Shown here one piece after another: positions 1 to 5,167 of a DNA stretch of 9,379 nt; within the stretch, counting starts at the first letter, position 1; each line of letters opens with the position of its first letter. The DNA is taken from the NCBI GenBank assembly GCA_027310325.1, contig DAIDBB010000134.1, positions 1 to 9,379 on the forward strand, written 5' to 3'. This stretch comes from a bacterium (GTDB lineage: Bacteria > Desulfobacterota > GWC2-55-46). The notes beneath the pieces are model-generated. The model was not told the origin of the DNA and made no database searches. It worked only from the letters and a program-made list of their open reading frames with translations. Made by a program: the position numbers and the translations under genes.

Positions 1-1107
1 GCGGTTTATCGCAACGGCCGCCGGCACTGAAAACCTTTTTACGTTCTCGATGTGCTTTTTTAGGTTATCAAGCCCTTGCTTTGCTGCGCCCATGTCTTTC
101 TGATTATAGTCCTTCGCGCCTCCGTGGAATCTCAAGGACCGGAGCGACGCCACTATTACTGCCGCGGAGGGCCTTAAGCCGCCTGTCCGGCATTTTATGT
201 CAAAGAACTTCTCCGCGCCGAGCTCGGTCGAAAACCCCGCCTCGGTGAGCACGAAGTCGGTTAACTTAAGCGCAAGCGAAGTGGCTATGAGGCTATTGCA
301 CCCGAGCGAGATATTCCCGAAGGGGCCGCCGTGAATGAACGCGGGCGCGCCCTCGACCGTCTGGACGAGGTTAGGGTGGAGGGCGTTCCTCAGCAGGGCC
401 GCGGCCGCGCCGTCCGCCCTCATGTCCTTAAGAGTAACGGGACGGCCTTTCGCGTCGAGGGCAAGGAGGATCGAGCCGAGCCTGGCCTTCAGCTCTCCGA
501 AGCTTTTACTCAGGCAAAGTATCGACATGACCTCGGAAGCGGCAGATATATGGAACTCTTCGCCCCTCTCAAACGGGCTTCCGGCCTCGACCCTCACGTG
601 GCGGAGCGCCCTGTCGTTTACTGAAGAGACCCTCCTCCAGAATATTTTCTTCGCGTCTATGCCGAGTGAGTTGCCGTGGTATATGTGGTTATCCATGATG
701 GATGCGATGAAGTTATGCGCGAGCGCCACCGAATAGTCGTCGCCCGTGAACTGAAGGGATATTTCTTCCACGGGCTCGACCCTCGAAAGCCCAGAGCCCG
801 TCGCCCCGCCCTTGGCCCCGAGGAACGGGCCGATGGAGGGCTGCCTCAGGCAGGCGGCCGCTTTTTTTCCTATGTGGCGCATCGACTGGGCAAGGCCGAT
901 GGTAAGGGTCGTCTTGCCCTCGCCCGCCGGGGTGGAACTCATGGACGTCACGAGGATGAGCGAGCCGTCCTCTTTTTTTTCGAGCCCCTTTAGAAGGTTT
1001 GCGTGGACCTTGGCCATCGAGCGGCCGTATGGTATTAGAGACCCCCTGGGTATGCCGAGCTCCCCGGCTATTTCTTCTATAGGCTTCAATTGGACCATGA
1101 CCGCCAT
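1..1107 (-). CDS. fhs: Formate--tetrahydrofolate ligase (partial, C-terminus beyond left edge)
   Basis: ATP-dependent ligase joining formate to tetrahydrofolate to give 10-formyl-THF, a cytoplasmic one-carbon step feeding purine and fMet synthesis or the methyl branch of the Wood-Ljungdahl pathway. The reverse strand is open for 369 codons with no stop; the family is about 555 residues, so roughly two thirds is present. Family landmarks occur in order: KPIEEIAGELGIP (8-20), the nucleotide-binding TPAGEGKTT (59-67), LRQPSIGP (87-94), FTGDD, DNHI, NDRALR, PNLVQT, PAFIHGGPFGNI, LTEAGF, DIKCR, and VAINR at the window edge. I chose the ATG at 1107 because AAGGA lies 10 nt upstream; ATG 1098 and ATG 1137 are in frame but less well placed. 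The Moorella-type enzyme has Arg-Glu where this one has Arg-Gln in LRQPSIGP; as I recall, eukaryotic MTHFD1 also has Gln, so activity is expected. It is transcribed divergently from the SEC-C gene. Confidence 0.95.
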   Translation of the reverse strand, partial: MAVMVQLKPIEEIAGELGIPRGSLIPYGRSMAKVHANLLKGLEKKEDGSLILVTSMSSTPAGEGKTTLTIGLAQSMRHIGKKAAACLRQPSIGPFLGAKGGATGSGLSRVEPVEEISLQFTGDDYSVALAHNFIASIMDNHIYHGNSLGIDAKKIFWRRVSSVNDRALRHVRVEAGSPFERGEEFHISAASEVMSILCLSKSFGELKARLGSILLALDAKGRPVTLKDMRADGAAAALLRNALHPNLVQTVEGAPAFIHGGPFGNISLGCNSLIATSLALKLTDFVLTEAGFSTELGAEKFFDIKCRTGGLRPSAAVIVASLRSLRFHGGAKDYNQKDMGAAKQGLDNLKKHIENVKRFSVPAAVAINR

Positions 1108-1155
1108 GATACCATATTCCTTCTGCGTATGGTACATCTTACGAGCGGAAAAGCA

Positions 1156-1185
1156 TGGACTCGCTGAGCGCGGAAGGGGTATAAT
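1156..1185 (+). promoter_or_regulatory. Candidate sigma-70 promoter for the SEC-C gene, possibly leaderless
   Basis: A perfect TATAAT lies at 1180-1185. TGGACT at 1156-1161 matches four of six -35 bases, with an 18-bp spacer. A start site about 7 nt after the -10 would fall at 1192, the A of the ATG. The only Shine-Dalgarno-like stretch (GGAAGGGG, 1172-1179) would lie upstream of that start site and about 12 nt from the ATG. Inferred from spacing alone. Confidence 0.4.
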
Positions 1186-1191
1186 AAAAAA

Positions 1192-1902
1192 ATGCAGACA
1201 GCCGAAACCGACTCTTTTTTCTCGAGTATCTGCGTAGACCGCTGCAAGGGGATGTGCTGCGACCCGTGGTGGGGCATCATCTCCTACGGGGCCGTTAAGC
1301 GCGCGGGACTCTCCAACCTCGAAGGCTTCAGGGACGAGCTCGTAAGAGGCATACGTGAGCGCGCCGGAAGGATCGTAAAGAATTACGTCACGTCCGAGGC
1401 CCCGTCGCGGCCGCTCTTTACCTCCCCTGAAAGGTATAACGTATCGATAAGGGACATAAGGGTCTCCGGGACGACGATAACGATGGAGATACTGGCGATG
1501 TTCGCCTTCCGCTGCCTATTTCTTTCGCCGGAAAAGACCTGCATGATACACCCGTCGATTACAGACGGCGAAATACGCCCTCCCCACTGCGGGTTCATGG
1601 GCGCCCCCGGCGTAAGGCCCAATGAAAAAGGCTACTGCCGCGTTATACACGCCGCGGGTTCCAACGGCGACTCGGAAATAACGAAGGCCCTCGATACCGA
1701 AAGGTCCGCAAGCCTCGCCCACTACGCCGCCGGGGTAAAGAGCGCCGAGGAGGCGGCCGACAGGCTCATGCTGAGGCTCAGGGACTATTGCTCTGCAAAC
1801 TACCCCGCGCTCGTCGACATGCGCAAGGGCTCGCCTCTCGGAAGGAACGACCCGTGCTGGTGCGGAAGCACGCTAAAGTACAGGAAGTGCCACGGGCGGT
1901 AG
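1192..1902 (+). CDS. YkgJ-like cysteine-cluster protein with C-terminal SEC-C motif
   Basis: A 236-residue soluble protein with no signal peptide or membrane segment. The N-terminus carries C14-X3-C18-X3-C22-C23. A second group, C108, C117, H120, H132, C133 and C149, lies in a CLFL...C.IHP...C context. This layout resembles YkgJ-type zinc/iron-chelating domains, whose role is uncharacterised. The C-terminus is a textbook SEC-C motif: GRNDPCWCGS with C222, C224, C233 and H234, the short zinc module found at the end of SecA and in many unrelated proteins. In SecA it contacts SecB and ribosomes; here no partner is visible. The ATG at 1192 is the only start giving the complete N-terminal cluster. 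Codon use matches the GC-rich backbone. The metal-binding assignment is strong; the biological role is unknown. Confidence 0.85.
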   Translation: MQTAETDSFFSSICVDRCKGMCCDPWWGIISYGAVKRAGLSNLEGFRDELVRGIRERAGRIVKNYVTSEAPSRPLFTSPERYNVSIRDIRVSGTTITMEILAMFAFRCLFLSPEKTCMIHPSITDGEIRPPHCGFMGAPGVRPNEKGYCRVIHAAGSNGDSEITKALDTERSASLAHYAAGVKSAEEAADRLMLRLRDYCSANYPALVDMRKGSPLGRNDPCWCGSTLKYRKCHGR

Positions 1903-1932
1903 GCCGTCCCCGTTCCACATGACAAATGTCTT

Positions 1933-1961
1933 TTTACCGGTGCGACGATTCGTGTTAATAT
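1933..1961 (+). promoter_or_regulatory. Weak candidate promoter upstream of the TTG-started exported protein
   Basis: TTTACC (1933-1938) and TAATAT (1956-1961) are separated by 17 bp and match four of six bases each to -35 and -10 consensus. Transcription would begin near 1968, downstream of the ATG at 1919, which favours a later start codon. Low-confidence pattern match. Confidence 0.25.
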
Positions 1962-1983
1962 CGGCCCGGATGAAAAACATATT

Positions 1984-1989
1984 AAGGAG
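1984..1989 (+). promoter_or_regulatory. Ribosome binding site deciding a TTG start
   Basis: A perfect AAGGAG lies 7 nt before the TTG at 1997. Neither in-frame ATG (1919 or 1970) has a comparable site. Starting at TTG also leaves a classical signal peptide at the extreme N-terminus. Confidence 0.6.
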
Positions 1990-1996
1990 AAACCTG

Positions 1997-2620
1997 TTGA
2001 AGAGTTTAAAGTACGTGGCACTAGTCATCGTCCTTGCGCTCGGGGCCGGTAGCGCCCTTGCCATGGGGGCGCGGCCCAATACGCCCGCCACGGTCGAGTT
2101 CAAGGATAAGCTAAAGGGCCTCTGGCTCGACCACATACAGTACGAAAGGGCCTTTGTCCAGTTCACGAAGGACAAGAACGCGGATGCCGCCAGGGTCTCG
2201 GATAGCAAGGCCGCGAAGAACGCAAGGGACCTCGCCGACGCGGTCGGCCGCTACTACGGAAAGGACTCAACGGAGCGGCTCTACGCCATCCTATACGGCC
2301 ACTACCAGGGGATAAAGGAGTACGTAGCAGCCTCTTTCGCGGGTAACATAGCCGGTAAGAAGGCGGCGAGCGCAAAACTCTACAAAAACGGCTCGGAGCT
2401 TACAGACTTTATAGCGTCGATAAACCCGAACATCTCAAAAACCGATCTTTCGGCCCTCCTTGAAGCGCACACGGGCAATACCATATCAGATATAGACGCG
2501 GTTGAGTCGAAGGACGCGGCTGCCGATCAGGAGATTTACGAGATAATGCAGAAGAACATGAAGATACTCTCGGACGAGATTTCCGAGGCCATAATAAGGC
2601 AGTTCCCGAAGAGGTTTTAA
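1997..2620 (+). CDS. Exported helical protein of unknown function (TTG start)
   Basis: About 207 residues from the TTG start. The N-terminus MKSLKYVALVIVLALGAG followed by SALA is a clean Sec signal peptide, with cleavage predicted after ALA, so the product is probably periplasmic. Alternative ATGs at 1970 (216 aa) and 1919 (233 aa) add N-terminal residues that spoil the signal peptide and lack a ribosome site. The mature part is predicted helical and looks like two related halves: LWLDHIQYERAFV with RYYG...LYAILYGHYQGI, then ELTDFIASINPN with ALLEAHTG...EIYEIMQKNMKILSDEI, ending QFPKRF. I recall similar uncharacterised proteins in other bacteria with conserved His in the LW.DHI and ..H motifs and a QFP..F ending, possibly helical bundles, but no function is known to me. 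Codon use matches the backbone, so it belongs with the left flank and not the AT-rich island. Confidence 0.75.
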   Translation: MKSLKYVALVIVLALGAGSALAMGARPNTPATVEFKDKLKGLWLDHIQYERAFVQFTKDKNADAARVSDSKAAKNARDLADAVGRYYGKDSTERLYAILYGHYQGIKEYVAASFAGNIAGKKAASAKLYKNGSELTDFIASINPNISKTDLSALLEAHTGNTISDIDAVESKDAAADQEIYEIMQKNMKILSDEISEAIIRQFPKRF

Positions 2621-3008
2621 TTCCCTTCCTTTTCTGCACGCGAAGCACTTCCTGAAAGTCACGTTTGTTATTCCACTCTTAAATAATGGCAAGCTAAAAA
2701 AGACGTCACCCGCGCGAAAAAATCCTAAAAAGCATATTTTTACCCAATCCCTCGAAGAAACGTTCCCATCCGTGGACATTTGTCTTGGACATTCTTCCGT
2801 TCGAGGTGTAAATATAAGGGGGGCGGTAAAATATCCGCGAAAGGAAGACACGGCATGGAGAAATCATGGTGTTCTGGGCCCATTAAATGATTATGCGGAG
2901 GCAGGCCGTTCGCCATCGCGTCTTCGGATGCAACGGTCCGGAATTGACCGAATAACGGAGACTGCAATTTCGAATTCTTGTATTCCTTAGTCTCAAAGGA
3001 GCGGAATG
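2621..3008. other. 388-bp gene-poor, AT-shifted intergenic region
   Basis: No convincing gene. The open frame from GTG 2772 to 2990 has no ribosome site and no recognisable protein pattern. An 8-bp direct repeat TGGACATT lies at 2773-2780 and 2786-2793. The TGGACA at 2786-2791 matches five of six -35 bases and is followed 17 bp later by TAAATA (2809-2814), a weak promoter candidate for the 3009 gene with a leader of nearly 200 nt. A small hairpin CGGTC/GACCG sits at 2934-2950. No clear terminator follows 2620. The composition change marks the approximate left edge of the island. Confidence 0.4.
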
Positions 3009-3554
3009 ATGAAATGGAAAAGGCGCCGAAACGATCTTACGAAGATATTGTTATTTTTATCTGTATTTTTTATATTGCCGGTTTGCACGCCAGTATTCTC
3101 CGCGGAAGAGAATTCCGCCGCACGAAAGCCTCCGGGTCGAATTGAATCCACTGACATTAAATGGCTTGTCTTCTCGCCGACTAAATACCGGCATGAACGG
3201 GCGTTAGTCGAGAAATATGAACACATCAGCAAAAGGCAGTCAAATGGGGGCCATATATACATAGCCCTTGAGGACCTTAACGGAGACGGAACAAAGGAAA
3301 TTTTCGCTTACATCGACATCTTTGAGTTCTGCGGACAAATAGGATGCGCCATAGGAATTTATCAAATAAGAGATAATAAATTGGTTTCACTTTTACCACC
3401 CGAATTTGAGTACGGGGGATTCCCGATATTCATTGATATCGATAAGGAGGGTCGGCAGAAGGTTTTTGGCATCCTTCAAAGTAAAACCCTGGGATGGAAG
3501 GATATTTCCCTGGAAGGTAAAACAGTCTGGAAATGGAATGGAAGAAACTATTAA
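3009..3554 (+). CDS. Exported protein with DLNGDG loop, upstream partner of the muramidase
   Basis: 181 residues from ATG 3009 (AAAGGAG 7 nt upstream); the ATG at 3006 is adjacent and also possible, with only 4 nt spacing. The basic N-terminus MKWKRRR plus the hydrophobic stretch KILLFLSVFFILPVCTPVFSA is a signal peptide, cleaved probably near FSA/EEN; LPVC is a poor lipobox, so a soluble periplasmic protein is more likely than a lipoprotein. The mature region has DLNGDGTKE (89-97), a calcium-type DxNxDG loop as in FG-GAP/EF-hand-like repeats, then FCGQIGC with C108 and C113 placed for a disulfide, and ends with a beta-rich LGWKDISLEGK...WKWNGRNY. I recall a broad family of small Gram-negative exported proteins with DLNGDG...CG..GC...GW.D of unknown function. 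It lies 21 nt upstream of the muramidase gene, likely one operon; a role as inhibitor or immunity partner is only inferred. Confidence 0.75.
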   Translation: MKWKRRRNDLTKILLFLSVFFILPVCTPVFSAEENSAARKPPGRIESTDIKWLVFSPTKYRHERALVEKYEHISKRQSNGGHIYIALEDLNGDGTKEIFAYIDIFEFCGQIGCAIGIYQIRDNKLVSLLPPEFEYGGFPIFIDIDKEGRQKVFGILQSKTLGWKDISLEGKTVWKWNGRNY

Positions 3555-3575
3555 GAATAGTTAAAGGAAGCTAAC

Positions 3576-4076
3576 ATGGGTGATTTTAATTCGGCTTACG
3601 CATTTGCCAAGAAGTGGGAGGGCGGTTATGCCAAAGTGCCAAGTGACCGTAGCGGGGAAACTAATTACGGAATATCCGCGAGTACTCTTGTTGACGCAAG
3701 GAACGCTGGAATTATTGATTCCTCAGTGCAAAGCGTAAAAGACCTAACACCCGAAGACGCCAAGACAATTTATCGGAAGATGTTTTGGGATAAAATTCAT
3801 GGAGATGAATTGCCAAGCGATTTGTCCATCGCATTATTCGATACAGCAGTTAATAGTGGCGTCGAAAGAAGTATAGGATTGCTTCAAAAAATCTTGAATG
3901 TGACTCATGATGGCATAATTGGTCCAGAAACATTACAGGCCATAAATAACTATAATGGGAATCTTGTTGAAGACTACCTCGCCGCAAGAGAACAAAACTA
4001 TGAAACTATAGTCCGAAAGTACCCGGATCAAAACAAAAATTCCTTGATGGCTGGCGTAATAGAGTCGACGATCTGA
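3576..4076 (+). CDS. GH108-family muramidase, 5' part of a frameshifted gene
   Basis: Glycoside hydrolase family 108 lysozyme-like enzyme cleaving the MurNAc-GlcNAc bond of peptidoglycan. Signature features: WEGGY at 14-18 with the predicted catalytic Glu15, GETNYGIS (27-34), IYRKMFWD (65-72), FDTAVNSG (88-95), then the C-terminal peptidoglycan-binding segment DGIIGPETLQA (112-122) and YLAAREQNYE. Start ATG 3576 has AAAGGA 7 nt upstream. Family members continue F..GW..R; here the frame is lost at 4035-4039 and ends after a nonsense tail NSLMAGVIESTI at 4076, while the -1 frame reads FLDGWRNRVDDLREYI and stays open to 4663. The catalytic core is therefore intact but the end of the binding domain is split off. 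There is no signal peptide, as in phage endolysins and secreted muramidase effectors. AT-rich codon use suggests acquisition by transfer. Confidence 0.85.
   Translation: MGDFNSAYAFAKKWEGGYAKVPSDRSGETNYGISASTLVDARNAGIIDSSVQSVKDLTPEDAKTIYRKMFWDKIHGDELPSDLSIALFDTAVNSGVERSIGLLQKILNVTHDGIIGPETLQAINNYNGNLVEDYLAAREQNYETIVRKYPDQNKNSLMAGVIESTI
4035..4039 (+). other. -1 frameshift site in the muramidase gene (A5 run)
   Basis: Adding one A to this run, or slipping back one base, joins the 3576 frame to the frame that ends at 4663 and restores the GH108 ending K-F-L-D-G-W-R. The joined product would be 362 residues. Zero-frame codons here are AAC AAA AAT, which do not form a classic X-XXY-YYZ slippery heptamer, so a one-base deletion or a sequencing error in the homopolymer is more likely than programmed shifting. 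Confidence 0.8.
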
Positions 4077-4180
4077 GAGAATATATCCACAATTTACACC
4101 CGAGAGATAATTCTGCAGACCTTGAAAGACCAGAACCGAAAGGGAATATTAGCAATGAGGCTGTAAATAAATGGGAAGAG

Positions 4181-4663
4181 ATGGGTCTTTCCAGTGAGCA
4201 GATAGCCTTCGGGATAGCGGCGATCACGAATAAATCCGGCGTTGATAATAGGGCTTTATACCCGATGGATCTAAAGGCCTTCGGCGACCGGATAGAAAGG
4301 GCCTGGAATAAAGCTGAAGCGTATAGAAATGTGCTTGTCGACTACCCGATATCCGGAGACTGCAAAGTCAGATTCATAGACATCGTTCATGCGATATGGC
4401 AGGGCGATATCAATGTGGAAAGGATATCCTCTGTTTTAAACTCCATCAAAGAAACCCGTGTCGGCGATAGCGCAAATAAAAAATCTTTCAACGATAGATA
4501 TGACCGGGTGCTTGAAAACCTCGACCGCACAAAGACCCATGAGAAGATTCATGGCAACGACTACCATTCGGGAGAGACGCTCAGGCGCGATGGTTCGGAT
4601 TATAGGAAGGTCTACCGCGTGGAGCCCGACGGCTCTACTCGGGGATATTTCGAAAGCGACTGA
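4181..4663 (+). CDS. C-terminal domain of the frameshifted muramidase, unknown fold
   Basis: The frame is open continuously from 4037, so this is best read as residues 155-362 of the muramidase and not as an independent gene. The first ATG (4181) corresponds to residue 203 and has a purine stretch directly abutting it with no spacer, making independent initiation doubtful. The first segment FLDGWRNRVDDLREYI completes the GH108 domain. A linker rich in charged and Pro residues (RPEPKGNISNE) follows, then a helical region WEEMGLSSEQIAFGIAAI, faintly like lytic-transglycosylase helices but without a recognised catalytic Glu motif, and AWNKAEAYRNVLVDYPISG. The tail has a polar, glycine- and tyrosine-containing end (KVYRVEPDGSTRGYFESD). 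I do not recognise the domain. It may be a delivery or second effector domain; that is speculation. Confidence 0.55.
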   Translation: MGLSSEQIAFGIAAITNKSGVDNRALYPMDLKAFGDRIERAWNKAEAYRNVLVDYPISGDCKVRFIDIVHAIWQGDINVERISSVLNSIKETRVGDSANKKSFNDRYDRVLENLDRTKTHEKIHGNDYHSGETLRRDGSDYRKVYRVEPDGSTRGYFESD

Positions 4664-4987
4664 GCTTGAACTGAGCAAATGCACGTTAAAGGCGTTGCTT
4701 GACAATTTGAAAATCTAGTAATCCACGACTCGACCCCCACGAAATCTTCTATCCTAAAAATTCGATGTGGCTGTGGATTTGTAAGTGTAACGCGCACCGG
4801 ATTAGTAAAGAAGCAACAAACGAGCGAGTGCGCATTCTGCTTGCCGGGCGGCCTTCATCGGCGGACCTCATGAAACCGTATGATATTTTAAAAATTTGAT
4901 ATGGACCTTCCGTGTTTCCAAATGTTTTTTTGGTGTCCTGTTTAGTGGCGAAGGTCTTCCATTTTCGAGCTTTTTATGGGCTCATAC

Positions 4988-5026
4988 AACCCGAAGGTCC
5001 CAGGTTCAAATCCTGGCCCCGCTACC
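4988..5026 (+). pseudogene. 3' remnant of a tRNA (initiator Met-like), probable attachment-site scar
   Basis: The segment starts in the anticodon loop and reads AACCCGA, AGGTC (variable loop), the T-arm CCAGG-TTCAAAT-CCTGG with a perfect 5-bp stem, then acceptor CCCCGCT, A73 and CC. GGGCTCATA just before it (4978-4986) also matches the initiator tRNA-Met(CAT) anticodon arm, with CA inserted between. The final A of CCA is replaced by T. No D-arm or 5' acceptor strand (expected NGCGGGG) occurs upstream, so it cannot fold as a tRNA. The displaced 3' end of a tRNA left at the far side of an integrated element looks exactly like this. The fMet assignment rests on CTCAT, CCCGAAGGTC and TTCAAAT. Confidence 0.7.
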
Positions 5027-5034
5027 TAAAAGCC

Positions 5035-5062
5035 TCCCTTTTTTAATTTCCCTTTTTTAATT
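5035..5062. repeat. 14-bp tandem duplication, T-rich
   Basis: TCCCTTTTTTAATT occurs twice head to tail (5035-5048 and 5049-5062), right after the tRNA remnant. The T tracts could have served as the tRNA terminator; the duplication looks like replication slippage. Confidence 0.7.
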
Positions 5063-5107
5063 TTTTAAATCGGGCTTTTTTGCGTCTCGGGCGTCGAAGC
5101 CGTCTGC

Positions 5108-5136
5108 TGGCAAATTCCTCCGGGATATGTTATAAG
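5108..5136 (+). promoter_or_regulatory. Weak candidate promoter for the Nudix gene
   Basis: TATAAG at 5131-5136 matches five of six -10 bases and is preceded by TG one base upstream (TGT-TATAAG), an extended -10. A poor -35 (TGGCAA, 5108-5113) lies 17 bp upstream. The leader would be about 25 nt. Confidence 0.3.
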
Positions 5137-5167
5137 TAGCCAAAATCCTACATTTCGAAAAAGAATA

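Larger units (their letters stand above)
2630..5026. mobile_element. Putative AT-rich genomic island remnant ending at a tRNA scar
   Basis: By eye, the stretch is clearly less GC-rich than both flanks and uses more A/T-ending codons (AAA, AAT, TTT, ATT), while flanking genes prefer G/C-ending codons plus ATA and AGG. It carries an exported protein and a frameshifted muramidase, has long non-coding gaps, and stops at a tRNA 3' fragment that is a typical integrase attachment product. No integrase gene or second tRNA copy is in the window, so the left boundary is only an estimate from composition. Confidence 0.45.
4664..5167. other. Long gene-poor region around the tRNA scar
   Basis: No convincing complete gene. 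In the frame ending at the TAG at 4716-4718, the last twenty or so codons (TELELSKCTLKALLDNLKI) look protein-like and might be the displaced tail of the muramidase gene after another frameshift, but this is weak. GACCTTC at 4904-4910 faces GAAGGTC at 4950-4956, and the same GAAGGTC recurs inside the tRNA remnant at 4993-4999; such short repeats can be integrase arm sites, or chance. AATCCAC (4720-4726) and GTGGATT (4773-4779) form another short inverted pair. A 14-bp tandem repeat follows the tRNA remnant. Confidence 0.4.

Noticed and set aside
331..1237. Several plus-strand open frames across the left end
   Set aside because: They are all antisense to the formate-THF ligase gene, whose motifs are unmistakable over the full span.
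1917..1935. Terminator-like GACA-AA-TGTC hairpin followed by five T
   Set aside because: The stem is four weak base pairs with a two-base loop, too unstable to be a convincing intrinsic terminator.
2772..2990. 72-codon open frame starting with GTG
   Set aside because: No ribosome site, no recognisable protein pattern, and it lies in a low-coding-density intergenic stretch.
4035..4041. Programmed -1 ribosomal frameshift
   Set aside because: Zero-frame AAC AAA AAT gives C-AAA-AAT, not a standard X-XXY-YYZ heptamer, and no clear downstream stem-loop or Shine-Dalgarno stimulator is visible. A one-base loss in a homopolymer is simpler.
4699..4724. TTGACA at 4699-4704 as a promoter -35
   Set aside because: No acceptable -10 hexamer lies 16-18 bp downstream, and no gene follows.
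4978..5026. 3' exon of a tRNA-fMet interrupted by a group I intron in the anticodon loop
   Set aside because: Such introns are known in tRNA anticodon loops, but no 5' exon (NGCGGGG acceptor strand, D-arm) is found anywhere upstream in the window, and the preceding sequence shows no intron core that I can recognise.
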